Shown here: piece by piece, positions 1 to 7,613 of the stretch | Numbering within the stretch: position 1 is the first letter of the stretch | Layout of the letters: every line of letters starts with the position of its first letter | Assembly (NCBI GenBank): GCA_029560455.1 | Contig: JAKQKW010000507.1 | Coordinates: 1-25,014 of the forward strand | Length of the DNA: 25,014 nucleotides | Reading direction: 5' to 3' | From: Candidatus Rifleibacteriota bacterium | GTDB lineage: Bacteria; Riflebacteria; Ozemobacteria; Ozemobacterales; Ozemobacteraceae | The notes under the pieces: model-generated | The model's database searches: none | What the model was told of the DNA's origin: nothing | What the model saw: only the letters and a program-made list of their open reading frames with translations | Position numbers and translations under genes: made by a program

Positions 1-1239
1 AAACACCCGTCGGCCGAGCGTCACACCTCTCTCAAGATGCTCGCCGGCAACAGTAACTGGGGCGTCTCTCTGGCCGCCAACATTGCCCTGTCGCGCCTCA
101 AAGACGAGGGCGCCTGTGCCCATGTGCGCCGCCTGGTTAAATCTTCGAATGCCGAAGTTCGCCAGCTCATCGCCGAAGCTCTCGTCAGCCGGCCGTTGAT
201 CGAAGATCGCAATATCTTTTCGGCTTTGTTCGAAGATTCGCGCCATCGCATCAGGGAAATAGCCATCGACGGCCTGGCACTGTTCGGTGCTGATGAACGC
301 ATCAATATTTTGCGTCATTGGCTCGCCGCCAAAACCGATGCAAAAATAAAACTGCAGCTGGTCAAAAAAGCCGAAGTCGAAAAATCGGCGCTTCTTTATG
401 ACGAACTCTACAAACTGCTGCAGTCAGCTGATGAAAGCCTGCAGACTGCCGCGATTGAAGCAATTTCGGCCATGGATGATCGCATTGTCGACCGCATTCT
501 CATCGACTTCGACCGCATGCCGCTTGTGGTCAGAGAACAGATGATCCTTGTGCTCGGCCAGATCGGTGGCGACAAGGTCACCCGCACCATCAAAGAATCC
601 CTGGCTGCCAAAGAGCGCTGGCTGCGCATCAACGCCGTCGATGCCGCCGCCCGCATGAATGACCCCGAACTGAATGCAGACCTGGTGCGCATTCTGCAGG
701 CAAAAGAAACCGATATCTGGGTGCGCGCAACTGCTGTTTCGGCACTCGGCCGCACCTTTAATACCGACTATTCTGAAGTTATCGCCAGCCAGTTGAAACA
801 CGAAGATGCCCGCGTGCGTGCCAACGCTATCGAAGCCCTGTCTGAGCTTAAATGGCCAGAATTGCCCGAAGCCTGCCACCGGCTGTTGCACGATCGCAAC
901 GACCGTGTGCGCGTCAACGCTGCCATCGCCCTCTGGAAAAGCGGCCACGAAGAAGTCTTCGCCGAACTCGAAAAAATGTCACGCGATAAGAGCCGCTGGG
1001 TGCGTGCTTCAGCCGTGTTTGCCCTCGGCCGCATCAAAGACCGCGAAGGTACGCCGATTCTGTTGAAAATGCTCGCAGACAGCGAAGACATGGTTTATCG
1101 CAACGCCGTCGAAGCCCTCGCCGAGCAGGGCGACCTGCGCGCCATGCTGCCATTACTCAAAGAAGCCCGTGGCGGCCGCATGTCGGCAGATTTCTACGAA
1201 AAATCGCTGACCCGCTTCACCGAAACCATCCGCAGCTGA
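1..1239 (+). CDS. HEAT-repeat protein, 5' end outside window
   Basis: The reading frame is open from base 1 to the TGA at 1237-1239, so the gene starts upstream of the window; the ATG at 37 is internal or a minor alternative. About 412 residues are visible, made almost wholly of 30-38-residue two-helix units with recurring cores such as VRxxAxxALG, WVRASAVFALGRI and VRVNAAIALWKSG. This is the pattern of HEAT / PBS-lyase-type repeats, which form a curved helical scaffold for protein-protein contact. No catalytic domain is visible, but one may lie in the missing N-terminus. The stop is directly followed by the stop of the convergent CYTH gene, with no base between them. The family is secure; the role is unknown. 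Confidence 0.88.
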   Translation, partial: KHPSAERHTSLKMLAGNSNWGVSLAANIALSRLKDEGACAHVRRLVKSSNAEVRQLIAEALVSRPLIEDRNIFSALFEDSRHRIREIAIDGLALFGADERINILRHWLAAKTDAKIKLQLVKKAEVEKSALLYDELYKLLQSADESLQTAAIEAISAMDDRIVDRILIDFDRMPLVVREQMILVLGQIGGDKVTRTIKESLAAKERWLRINAVDAAARMNDPELNADLVRILQAKETDIWVRATAVSALGRTFNTDYSEVIASQLKHEDARVRANAIEALSELKWPELPEACHRLLHDRNDRVRVNAAIALWKSGHEEVFAELEKMSRDKSRWVRASAVFALGRIKDREGTPILLKMLADSEDMVYRNAVEALAEQGDLRAMLPLLKEARGGRMSADFYEKSLTRFTETIRS

Positions 1240-1704
1240 TTACCAGGTATTAAATGGTCTGATTACGAGGCTGGCATTGTAGTAACGCGGATCGTCGGTA
1301 ACTTCGCGGCCGACCCAGGCGGGTTTTGTGATCCGCTGGTCGGCTGCTTGCAGTTCGACCTCGGCGACGATCAGGCCGGCGTTGTCGCCATGAAATTCGT
1401 CGATTTCCCAGGTCAGGCCCGCATGCTTTACCAGGTATCTGGTCTTTTCGATCAGTGGCTTTTCGCAAAGATCTGTAAGCATCGCTTCGGCATCTGCAGC
1501 CGGAATCTCATACTCAAACTCATCACGTACCGCGCCTGTTGTTTTGCCTTTTATGGTAACAAACCCCCGGCCGGCCGCCAGTCTGACACGAACCGTTCTT
1601 TCGGGTGTGCGGCAGAGATAACCCTGACGATAAACTGAACCAACGGCGCCTTTGCGCCATTCATCACCGGTAACGAGAAATTTTCGCTCGATTTCTTTTG
1701 CCAA
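1240..1704 (-). CDS. CYTH-domain protein (triphosphate tunnel family)
   Basis: This 154-residue protein begins with the CYTH signature ExExK (E4, E6, K8 in KEIERKFLV) and continues with alternating charged beta strands (VRVRLA, FVTIKGK, EFEYEI, WEIDEFHG, IVAEVEL), as expected for the eight-stranded triphosphate tunnel fold. The size fits the short bacterial CYTH proteins, which are inorganic triphosphatases or, less often, class IV adenylate cyclases; the exact substrate cannot be read here. The start is a TTG at 1704, with AGGAG eight bases upstream. It converges on the HEAT-repeat gene with zero spacing. Confidence 0.9.
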   Translation of the reverse strand: MAKEIERKFLVTGDEWRKGAVGSVYRQGYLCRTPERTVRVRLAAGRGFVTIKGKTTGAVRDEFEYEIPAADAEAMLTDLCEKPLIEKTRYLVKHAGLTWEIDEFHGDNAGLIVAEVELQAADQRITKPAWVGREVTDDPRYYNASLVIRPFNTW

Positions 1705-1826
1705 TGCCTGTGCTCCTGCCCTTTCTTTTCGGTATTCTATGACCGGCGACCATGTTGTTGCAACCTGCTATGCCGCCATCCTCATCTTTCATTCATGTCT
1801 GGCCCGGATGGCTTGCTGGCAGCAGT

Positions 1827-2330
1827 TTAAGGGCAGGCGGTTTTGCGGCGCAGATACAGTTGGGCGCAGGCCATTGCGTCAGAGAGAGCTTCATGGTGAT
1901 TGAGCTGAATGTTCATGCGTTCGCAGCAGTTACTGAGGCGGCAGGGGTTGAAGCCGAGCGCCCGGTAAATTTTTACCGTGCATTCCCACCTCGCCGGCAG
2001 CATCAATTCAGAATAATCGAGGCCGTAGAATTCCATGCAGCTTTTCAAAACCCCTCTGTCAAAGCTTTCGTTATGGGCGACAACGGTTTTGCCCTGCAGG
2101 CGTTTTCTTATTTCCGGGTAAACTGCCGCAAAGTCAGGCGAAGTGCGGGTTTTTGCCGGCGTAATGCCGTGAACTTCAATGTTCATGCGCCAGTATTGAT
2201 TGTCGGGCGGCCTGATCAACGTGTGCCATGCCTCGGTAATTTCGCCACCCGCAACGGTTACAATACCCAGCGCACAGGCGCTCTCACGCCTGCCGGTGGC
2301 AGTTTCAAAATCTATCGCGACAAAGTTCAT
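1827..2330 (-). CDS. DnaQ-like 3'-5' exonuclease (DEDDh)
   Basis: This 167-residue single-domain protein carries the full DEDDh set: D7 and E9 in AIDFET, D91 in AHNESFD, and H146 and D151 in HHEALSDA. These residues bind the two metal ions of RNase T/DnaQ-type exonucleases, which remove nucleotides from 3' ends of DNA or RNA. There is no BRCT, helicase or polymerase fusion, so it resembles free-standing epsilon-like exonucleases used in repair or RNA turnover. The ATG has GGAG five bases upstream. About 120 bp without an obvious gene separate it from the CYTH gene on the same strand, so they may be co-transcribed. Confidence 0.88.
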   Translation of the reverse strand: MNFVAIDFETATGRRESACALGIVTVAGGEITEAWHTLIRPPDNQYWRMNIEVHGITPAKTRTSPDFAAVYPEIRKRLQGKTVVAHNESFDRGVLKSCMEFYGLDYSELMLPARWECTVKIYRALGFNPCRLSNCCERMNIQLNHHEALSDAMACAQLYLRRKTACP

Positions 2331-2415
2331 GGCGTCTCCGTTTCTGGCCTGTCATCATGCTTTGCTCCCGAAAGGTTTGCTGGCGCCTGGTTTTTTAAGA
2401 GCAAATTTTTTAGAG

Positions 2416-2458
2416 CAAATAAAAAGGGCTCGTTTCATATTACTATGAGACGGCCCTT
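2416..2458 (-). terminator. Rho-independent terminator of the exported-protein gene
   Basis: On the minus strand AAGGGC-CGTCTCAT pairs with ATGAAACG-a-GCCCTT across a six-base loop, with one bulged base and one mismatch, and is followed at once by TTTTTATTT. It lies 30 bases beyond the stop of the gene at 2489-3349, so it ends that transcript before the exonuclease gene. Confidence 0.8.
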
Positions 2459-2488
2459 GATATCCAGGGTCTGATAGTCAGATACGCT

Positions 2489-3349
2489 TTATTGCTTCAT
2501 TACCGCCAGGAACTGGTCTATTTCGGCGTTAATGGTAGAGATATCTTCTTTCAGCTGTTTACAGGCTTTTACCCAGAATTCCGGGCTGCTGTTGCGTGAA
2601 TGCCAGTTTTCGGCAACCGCTGCTTTGGCGGCAGCCTTGAAATACTTGATGCCATATTTCAGGCGCCAGGCGGGGAAAGCTGCAAAACCCATGCTGCCAA
2701 CCTTCGTTGAGGCAATGCCAGCCTGGTTGCCGGCTTCGATAAGAGCCGCGGCTGCCTGCTTCCAGATGGTCTTTGCATCTGCCGGCGCAATGTTTTCGGG
2801 AACAAATGCCAGGGCCATTTTTTCTTTTACCGGCACGAAACCTTCCTGGATTGCTTTGAACCAGACGAGGTCAAGAACCATGCCTTCTGCCAGCGCCCAG
2901 TAACGGAGTTCTTCAAAGCCTCTGTCAGCGGCGGCGGCAAAGTCGCGGCAGAGAAATTCAAATATCTTTTCATTGCCTTTGTGTTCGGGGTAAAGCTGGG
3001 CACCGATTTCGAGACGTTTCTGGAAATACTTGGGGCTCAGATACCATCTGATGTTCGAGCCGAAAAATTTGACGAGCCCGGCAAAAATGTCGCTGCCTTT
3101 TTTTGAAGCAGTTGCAGCAGCCTTATACAGTTCTTCATAACTGGCCCTTTCAAGGCCGGCCGGTCTCGTGTCAGGAAACCCTGCTTTGGCACTGAACGGC
3201 AGCAATAATTCGCGAATTTTTGCGGCTGCATCACTGATTGGTTTTTCATAAAGTGTATTCCAGGGGTCGGCCGGCTGGGCGTTTGCCATGCTGCCGGTCA
3301 GCACCAGCAATACCACGGCAATAAAAATCATCACGATTCTCTTGTTCAT
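2489..3349 (-). CDS. Exported helical protein of unknown function
   Basis: The product is about 286 residues. It starts with a classical signal peptide: positive MNKR, a hydrophobic core (IVMIFIAVVLLVLTG) and a likely cleavage after ANA near residue 24. No lipobox cysteine is present, so a soluble periplasmic or secreted protein is expected. The mature part is rich in alanine, lysine and aromatic residues and looks all-helical; I recognise no domain. Two in-frame ATGs exist (3355 and 3349). GGAGG lies only one base before the first but seven before the second, so I choose 3349. It stands alone with its own terminator. Confidence 0.8.
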   Translation of the reverse strand: MNKRIVMIFIAVVLLVLTGSMANAQPADPWNTLYEKPISDAAAKIRELLLPFSAKAGFPDTRPAGLERASYEELYKAAATASKKGSDIFAGLVKFFGSNIRWYLSPKYFQKRLEIGAQLYPEHKGNEKIFEFLCRDFAAAADRGFEELRYWALAEGMVLDLVWFKAIQEGFVPVKEKMALAFVPENIAPADAKTIWKQAAAALIEAGNQAGIASTKVGSMGFAAFPAWRLKYGIKYFKAAAKAAVAENWHSRNSSPEFWVKACKQLKEDISTINAEIDQFLAVMKQ

Positions 3350-3421
3350 CGTCATTCCTCCAGAAAATTATGTACTGAATCAGATGATACAATATTGCAA
3401 TGCAGCATTCAACAGGAGAAT

Positions 3422-3667
3422 TTATTTGCCGAACAGGCATTCGGAAATGACCGAAACGATCGGGAAATCGAGACCGTGTTTGAAAAAGTATAACGCCAGA
3501 ACGAACAGTACAAACAGCAGGCGCTCGAGTGGGCGAACATCAATGATTTTACCCGTTTCCCTTATGAGATGGTAGGCGATACCATCGCCGGTACCGGGCG
3601 GTATTCACTATCCTGTTGCTTCCGAAACGTTTCTGCATGCTTCTCTCCTGTTGAACTTTTGTTCTGA
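3422..3667 (+). pseudogene. Possible decayed coding remnant
   Basis: One frame reads like protein on both sides of an in-frame TAA at 3491-3493. The upstream part has AFGNDRNDREIETVFEKV and the downstream part has QALEWANINDFTRFPYEM. There is no start or ribosome binding site, and the frame ends at the TGA at 3665-3667. I do not recognise the family. It may be the remains of a gene lost when the island was built, or a chance frame. The whole stretch 3356-3860 holds only this, a short leader-like ORF and one promoter-like element. Confidence 0.3.
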
Positions 3668-3682
3668 TCATAAGGAGTCGCT

Positions 3683-3734
3683 ATGACAAAACACGTCACT
3701 GCCGGCTGAAAAAATATTTTTCAGAATTTTTTTT
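3683..3734 (+). promoter_or_regulatory. Eight-codon ORF ending inside a hairpin with T-tract
   Basis: AAGGAG at 3672-3677 precedes the ATG at 3683 of an eight-residue ORF (MTKHVTAG). Its stop codon at 3707-3709 lies in the left arm of a perfect 8-bp hairpin, CTGAAAAA-ata-TTTTTCAG (3706-3724), which is followed by AATTTTTTTT. The layout resembles a leader peptide with an attenuator, although the stem is A/T-rich and weak. It could also be a truncated gene start that happens to run into a terminator. Confidence 0.4.
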
Positions 3735-3737
3735 GAG

Positions 3738-3769
3738 CGACGTCGATTGTCGTTCTGGCCGGGTAATCT
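3738..3769 (+). promoter_or_regulatory. Promoter-like dyad element, copy a
   Basis: The copy reads CGAC, six bases, TGTCG, eleven bases, TAATCT. It shares exact spacing with five other copies in the window. The -10-like hexamer ends about 90 bases before the chosen start at 3861. Confidence 0.5.
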
Positions 3770-3860
3770 TAATTCGGGAAAAGAAACAGTTTCTCCTGCT
3801 TCAGCGGAAATGATGGCCCACCTTGCGCCGGTCAATTTTACTTTCAGGAGGTATAGAGGT

Positions 3861-4316
3861 TTGATTGCGATATTTTGTCAAAGCGACATAGACAGATTCA
3901 AACAGACTGATCACACTTATTCAAAGGTATTTGCTGACTATCTTCAGGCGAGATTCAGTGAATTGAAAAAATGCCTTTCAGGAGATGAAGAAAAAGAATT
4001 TAACCTTCAAAAGTTTGGGTATATGGTCATTCTTGAAAAGTCAGATGACCTGCGAAACCTATCAGAAGCAGGCTTGAATATTTGTGATAATGGCTTATTT
4101 GGTGATGTGCCTGAAAAGGTATGCCTGATCGAAATCCCGGGCTTTTCTTTTTATGAGATTCAAACAGTTTATAACAATGACTACACGATGCAGTTTTACC
4201 TGGCTGCAGGTGAGTTTGAAGATCTTTACCCCGAATTCAAGGCTTATTTGAAGAGATGGATTCATGGGAAATGCTCCTTTAAGCCGGAAAAAAATAAACA
4301 GGGGTTTAAAATCTGA
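3861..4316 (+). CDS. Hypothetical protein, TTG start
   Basis: This is a 151-residue soluble protein that I do not recognise. The frame is open upstream to a TTG at 3747, and ATG codons lie at 3810 and 3813, but none of these has a ribosome binding site. AGGAGG at 3846-3851 sits nine bases before the TTG at 3861, giving a start of MIAIFCQSD. The protein is mixed alpha/beta, acidic in the middle and lysine-rich at the end (PEKNKQGFKI), with no membrane segment or clear catalytic motif. It is A/T-richer than the flanking core genes and lies between promoter-like copies a and b like a single-gene unit. Confidence 0.55.
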   Translation: MIAIFCQSDIDRFKQTDHTYSKVFADYLQARFSELKKCLSGDEEKEFNLQKFGYMVILEKSDDLRNLSEAGLNICDNGLFGDVPEKVCLIEIPGFSFYEIQTVYNNDYTMQFYLAAGEFEDLYPEFKAYLKRWIHGKCSFKPEKNKQGFKI

Positions 4317-4400
4317 ACCAATGCGCATAACATATAACATGTGAACTATTCAGCATTACAAACTCGTTGCAGCTTACCCGGGTTGTATAACTTAGAGGTC

Positions 4401-4432
4401 TGACGTTGTTTGTCGGACTGCCCGGTTAAGAT
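4401..4432 (+). promoter_or_regulatory. Promoter-like dyad element, copy b
   Basis: TGAC, six bases, TGTCG, eleven bases, TAAGAT. The inner dyad extends to GTCTGAC / GTCGGAC. An outer imperfect inverted repeat, CTTACCCGGG / CCCGGTTAAG, encloses it. The hexamer ends 57 bases before the ATG at 4490. Confidence 0.55.
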
Positions 4433-4489
4433 TGAAGTAAGACTGAGTTTGCACCAAAAGAGCCTACATAAAAATTTCTGGGGGTAAAA

Positions 4490-5236
4490 ATGATGAAAAC
4501 ACATGGGAAATCGCCCGACCTTTCACAGATGACACCAGCTGAAGAACTGGCACTTCATGAAATAAACGAAATGATGGCGAATCTTGAGAGCGCAAGAAAT
4601 TCTGCCGCAAAAATCGCTCAGGAATTAATTAATAACGAGCCGGATATCAGCCTGGAATTCGCAGAACTTCCTCTCCTGCTTCAAGATTATTCAGCCGAAA
4701 ATATCAGGTTTGTAATCCGGCGCAGACTTGAGAATTTTCTGCTCAAATATAATGACGAATTTTTTGTCGGTAGAAGGTCGTTTTGTTCACACGGGCTGTT
4801 TTTTTCGAGGCGTTTGCATTGTTTTCTTCTGGTGTTTGTCAAAACAGAACCGCTGCAGTGCTCTAATGATGATTTTCAGAACTTTGTCCTGCGCCAGATA
4901 GAGGAAGTTCGTGTCGATATGACCAGGTTAACAGAAAATCCCCCCGTTGCACTTGTGGTAAGCGTTTCTGAACAGTGTTCCGGGGCGAAATATGAGTCAG
5001 GCACTCTTAAAACAGAAATGGTCAGACGAGAGTATTTGAGTATCTTACCGCCGGTTGGCTTAATCGAGGAAGAACTAGCTTCATGGGTAGACGAACTTAA
5101 AAAGCCTGTATGGAAACGCTGGAGAGACAACAGTGCCCGCAGGATGGTAGACCTTGACTTTGAACTGCTCATGGAAGGTTTGAGGAGGGTTTTTATGCAT
5201 TACCCGGACACTGGCAAAAAGGCAGTTTTTTTCTGA
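4490..5236 (+). CDS. Hypothetical protein
   Basis: A 248-residue soluble protein with no domain that I recognise. The start is good: GGGGG sits five bases before ATGATG. The N-terminal 60 residues are helical and charged. A central stretch (FFSRRLHCFLLVFVKTEP, about residue 105-122) is hydrophobic but too short and charged at its edges to be a convincing membrane helix, and reads as a beta core. The C-terminal third is acidic (EEELASWVDELKK) and then basic. It stands alone downstream of promoter-like copy b and has the same low G+C as its island neighbours. Likely cargo of the accessory region. Confidence 0.6.
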   Translation: MMKTHGKSPDLSQMTPAEELALHEINEMMANLESARNSAAKIAQELINNEPDISLEFAELPLLLQDYSAENIRFVIRRRLENFLLKYNDEFFVGRRSFCSHGLFFSRRLHCFLLVFVKTEPLQCSNDDFQNFVLRQIEEVRVDMTRLTENPPVALVVSVSEQCSGAKYESGTLKTEMVRREYLSILPPVGLIEEELASWVDELKKPVWKRWRDNSARRMVDLDFELLMEGLRRVFMHYPDTGKKAVFF

Positions 5237-5321
5237 AAAGTTTGAAGCAGTCAGGCAATTTTAAGCGAAGTTTTATTAACAAATTATTGCAGGTCCGGTC
5301 TTTTTAATTGAGGTTTCCCGT

Positions 5322-5450
5322 ATGTCTTTTAAAGATTTTTCAATTAGCAAGCTGTGTACGACTAAATTAAATCGCAATAAAAAATCGTCGGGACTAAATT
5401 TTATTACCGTAATAAATAGTCAGGTGATGCTGCTTAGCATTTGCCTGTAA
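5322..5450 (+). CDS. Possible 42-residue small ORF
   Basis: ATG at 5322 has GAGG eight bases upstream and opens a 42-residue frame (MSFKDFSISK to LLSICL). The product is basic in the middle, with a short hydrophobic end. The last codons coincide with an imperfect hairpin, CAGG-tg-ATGCT / AGCAT-ttg-CCTG (5421-5447), which may be a weak terminator. No family is recognised and chance is possible. Confidence 0.22.
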   Translation: MSFKDFSISKLCTTKLNRNKKSSGLNFITVINSQVMLLSICL

Positions 5451-5481
5451 ATATTGATTTAATGAGTAAAACGGAGATATT

Positions 5482-5593
5482 ATGCCACGAATCGTTATCA
5501 GGCTTATCGACGAATAACAAAAGTTTTTGATCGAGTTTTCGAAATAAACCGGCAATAATAAGAACTGCTGTAGATCGTCTGTCTTTTGAGTAA
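5482..5593 (+). pseudogene. Decayed ribbon-helix-helix antitoxin relic
   Basis: The 5' part (GGAG, ATGCCACGA) matches the intact antitoxin gene at 7614. The frame reads MPRIVIRLIDE, stop, QKFLIEFSK, stop, TGN, then after a frameshift TAVDRLSFE and a stop at 5591-5593. The intact copy reads MPRTQITLNDDQYRFLVEF and then SKQTG and AVDHLRSEE. Two in-frame stops and a frameshift show a dead paralogue of the VapB-like gene. No toxin remnant follows. Confidence 0.75.
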
Positions 5594-5630
5594 TCCAGGA
5601 CAGTCCATTCTGTTCGTAAAGGGAATTAAG

Positions 5631-6125
5631 ATGTACATATCGCCAGAGAATTTTAAAGAAGCATTTCTTGCGTCGTTTGTTGCCAATCGGCGCCATCTAC
5701 TGTGGGATACTAAAGCAAGAAGAACAGCGCAAATGACTGCGTATGTTTATAGAACAATCGCCGATTGCTTTGGAGAAACAGAAATTGAATATGAGTATCG
5801 AGATATTGACGCGATTATTTACAATATTTGTGCTTCTCCTGAAGAAGCTGTTGTGGCTATAGAGCATGAAAATCACGTTCAGTCTATAGGGAAAGAACTT
5901 GCCAATCTGCTTGCTTTCAATCGCCAATTGAGTGTTGTAATAACATACACGGGTTTGCGCAGCGAATACCTGGGAAGGCACATGGATGTCATATCTCAAT
6001 TTGGAGACGGGAAACTTATGCTTGTTGTGAATCGGGAAGACTGGAATCCTGATTCTCATAAGCGTGGCAATCCAATCCCATGGGAGTTTCTGGTTTATAG
6101 GGGCGGAAATCTAGTCTCGATATAG
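5631..6125 (+). CDS. Possible PD-(D/E)XK-like protein
   Basis: A 164-residue soluble protein. I start it at the ATG at 5631, with AAAGGGA six bases upstream, rather than the TTG at 5586 that overlaps the antitoxin relic. A core of DIDAIIYN, then VVAIEHENH, then KELANLLAFN and LSVVITY resembles the D...ExE/K beta-hairpin-plus-helix core of restriction-endonuclease-like folds, with the usual lysine replaced by asparagine. The assignment is structural guesswork from the motif pattern; no exact family is recognised. No partner methylase is adjacent. If it is a nuclease, the cognate modification or trigger is not visible here. Confidence 0.5.
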   Translation: MYISPENFKEAFLASFVANRRHLLWDTKARRTAQMTAYVYRTIADCFGETEIEYEYRDIDAIIYNICASPEEAVVAIEHENHVQSIGKELANLLAFNRQLSVVITYTGLRSEYLGRHMDVISQFGDGKLMLVVNREDWNPDSHKRGNPIPWEFLVYRGGNLVSI

Positions 6126-6164
6126 GCTGGTGATTGAAAATTCCAGTATGCAATGTGAGTAAAA

Positions 6165-6797
6165 ATGAGCAAAAAACCGTTCAAACAGCCGTCGGCTTCA
6201 GAACCGGTGGTCGGCGAAAAAGTGGCCGCCGCGGCTGTCTTTGAGCTGCAGGTGACTGAAATTACCGCTGACCGGGCGAAATACCCGGTGCAGACCCGCT
6301 GTAAGACCATCGGTTTCTTTTCGACGCTTGAACGGGCCGAAGACTGCATGCGCAGCGAGGCCAACACCCGTGCCCACCATTTCACCATAAAAACGAGGCT
6401 TCTCGACGCCACAGAGCCGGAGTTGTGGCTCTGTGAGCAGCGGGTCTATGACCGCCGGGGGCGTTTCCACGGTATCCGATTTTCTGAAGACACGCCGTTT
6501 GCAGGGGTCAGCCCCGAAAAATGCCGGTTCAGCGAAGGCGATATCGTCGAAATCATACAGAACGGCCAGCTCAGGCCCGGAATCATTTCCCTGCTGCCCA
6601 TCAGCCCCGAAAGGGCCGCCAGAATTCCGGTAATCGACCAGAGCGATAACAGCTATTGCATCGAACTTGCCGGCAATGGCAGAAGTCACGATCATCTGCC
6701 CGAATGCGACATTTTCGCGCCGACTTTTCAGGTGAGCGCGGCTACAAAGGCCCGGCTTCTGCGCATTTACCGGGGTATCAAGACTTCATGGGTCTGA
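6165..6797 (+). CDS. Hypothetical protein with duplicated 3' end
   Basis: A 210-residue soluble protein of unknown family. The first 20 residues are low-complexity and basic. The rest alternates short strands and helices, with no recognised motif. The ribosome binding site is weak (GTGAG five bases before the ATG). The last 12 bases overlap the end of the convergent gene 6786-7307. Bases 6606-6797, coding for about the last 63 residues, recur with few changes at 9469-9660, where the copy is out of frame and dead. This marks the gene as one edge of a segmental duplication. G+C is higher than in the genes just upstream, closer to the core genes. Confidence 0.6.
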   Translation: MSKKPFKQPSASEPVVGEKVAAAAVFELQVTEITADRAKYPVQTRCKTIGFFSTLERAEDCMRSEANTRAHHFTIKTRLLDATEPELWLCEQRVYDRRGRFHGIRFSEDTPFAGVSPEKCRFSEGDIVEIIQNGQLRPGIISLLPISPERAARIPVIDQSDNSYCIELAGNGRSHDHLPECDIFAPTFQVSAATKARLLRIYRGIKTSWV

Positions 6798-6869
6798 AAC
6801 CATTACCCTGATACTTGCCACGAAATATGCCATGTCTTCTGCCGACGACTGGTGCTGACGGTCGACCAG
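6606..6869. repeat. 264-bp direct repeat, copy 1
   Basis: Bases 6606-6869 match 9469-9732 with about eight differences, at a constant offset of 2863 bases and with no gaps. The repeat covers the 3' end of the plus-strand gene 6165-6797 and the 3' end of the minus-strand gene 6786-7307. It brackets VapBC and the nucleotidyltransferase pair. Confidence 0.93.
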
Positions 6870-7307
6870 CCTCGCCATCGTTAATCCCCCGGTCTGGAAA
6901 ATATCAATCGATGCTGCCTGCGCCATTCTTGCCATGCGGTTTATCTGACGTGGCAGGTAGCGCCGCATGAGCAGACCGATCGAGCTGCAGGCGGCACCGA
7001 AGCGCCCATTTCCCGAACAGTACGGGAAATATTTACCCCTGTTAACCGCTACCAGAGGCACCCCGGCCATTGCAAGGCAATCAATGACCTGGCCCTTGTG
7101 GGAGACGGTCATTTCAAGACACAGACCGTCATAATTAAAGCGCAGTGCGGGGTTGAACTCTCTGACGCGAAACGAAAACAGGCCGCAGGCAGTCGGTGCA
7201 ACGTCGACCACCGTCAGGCCAGCTTTTGCGAACATGCCCGGAAGAATCTCAACCAGTGTGCCGGCTATCTGCTGAGGTTTTAAATACTTCATCGGCCAGG
7301 CCCCCAT
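6786..7307 (-). CDS. Hypothetical protein
   Basis: A 173-residue protein of unknown family, 168 residues if started at the internal ATG at 7292, which has GGGGG eight bases upstream; the ATG at 7307 has a weaker AGGTG. It looks mixed alpha/beta. A central stretch (PYCSGNGRFGAACSSIGLL, about residue 96-114) is rich in glycine and cysteine, and the last 15 residues are hydrophobic (MAYFVASIRVMVSDP). No catalytic set can be assigned. It converges with gene 6165-6797 and overlaps it by 12 bases. Its 3' end is copied at 9649-9732. A diverged promoter-like element lies 23-54 bases upstream of the first start. Confidence 0.6.
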   Translation of the reverse strand: MGAWPMKYLKPQQIAGTLVEILPGMFAKAGLTVVDVAPTACGLFSFRVREFNPALRFNYDGLCLEMTVSHKGQVIDCLAMAGVPLVAVNRGKYFPYCSGNGRFGAACSSIGLLMRRYLPRQINRMARMAQAASIDIFQTGGLTMARLVDRQHQSSAEDMAYFVASIRVMVSDP

Positions 7308-7329
7308 TTAAAAATCTGCACCTGCCCAA

Positions 7330-7361
7330 TTCTGCCATGCCCGCTGCGACAAAACGCGGCG
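7330..7361 (-). promoter_or_regulatory. Promoter-like dyad element, diverged copy g
   Basis: On the minus strand this reads CGCC-GCGTTT-TGTCG, differing by one base from copy e (CGAC-GCGTTT-TGTCG). The hexamer is degenerate (GCAGAA, or CAGAAT one base later). It points at the start of the gene at 6786-7307. Confidence 0.35.
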
Positions 7362-7464
7362 CAATGCAAAACTTGCGCAAATTTTTCCCCGGCTATCAGT
7401 GTTCAAGATTTCAAAGCCGCCCCGGGCGCGCCTCTCGGCGTTGTTCATGCGCAAATCGACAGTC

Positions 7465-7496
7465 TGACACACTTTGTCGGTGCCGGCGGTTAGTGT
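7465..7496 (+). promoter_or_regulatory. Promoter-like dyad element, copy c
   Basis: TGAC, six bases, TGTCG, eleven bases, TAGTGT. It lies 117 bases before the antitoxin start, upstream of that gene's own sigma70-type promoter. The 306 bp between 7307 and 7614 hold this copy, the minus-strand copy g and the VapBC promoter. Confidence 0.5.
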
Positions 7497-7543
7497 TGAG
7501 ATGTTGAAATAGATTGTTGGAGTCGGTTTGCTTTGATTTAGAA

Positions 7544-7590
7544 TTGAAAAAGTGATGTAATTGTGTTATAGTTATGATGTAATGATGTAG
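7544..7590 (+). promoter_or_regulatory. VapBC promoter with repeated operator
   Basis: TTGAAA (7544-7549), a 17-base spacer and TATAGT (7567-7572) make a good sigma70-type promoter. TGATGTAAT occurs at 7553-7561 and 7575-7583, with a partial TGATGTAG at 7583-7590. The first two are 22 bases apart, two helical turns, and flank the -10 hexamer. This fits autorepression by the ribbon-helix-helix antitoxin encoded just downstream. Confidence 0.72.
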
Positions 7591-7613
7591 GAAATAACAG
7601 GCGGAGGTTTTAT

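Noticed and set aside
1752..2474. 240-codon plus-strand frame across the exonuclease gene
   Set aside because: The minus-strand frame has all DEDDh residues and a ribosome binding site; the plus-strand frame has neither.
4353..4432. Integron attC site at copy b
   Set aside because: GTTAAGA and an upstream GTATAAC resemble the outer boxes, but the other element copies lack matching boxes and no integrase is in the window.
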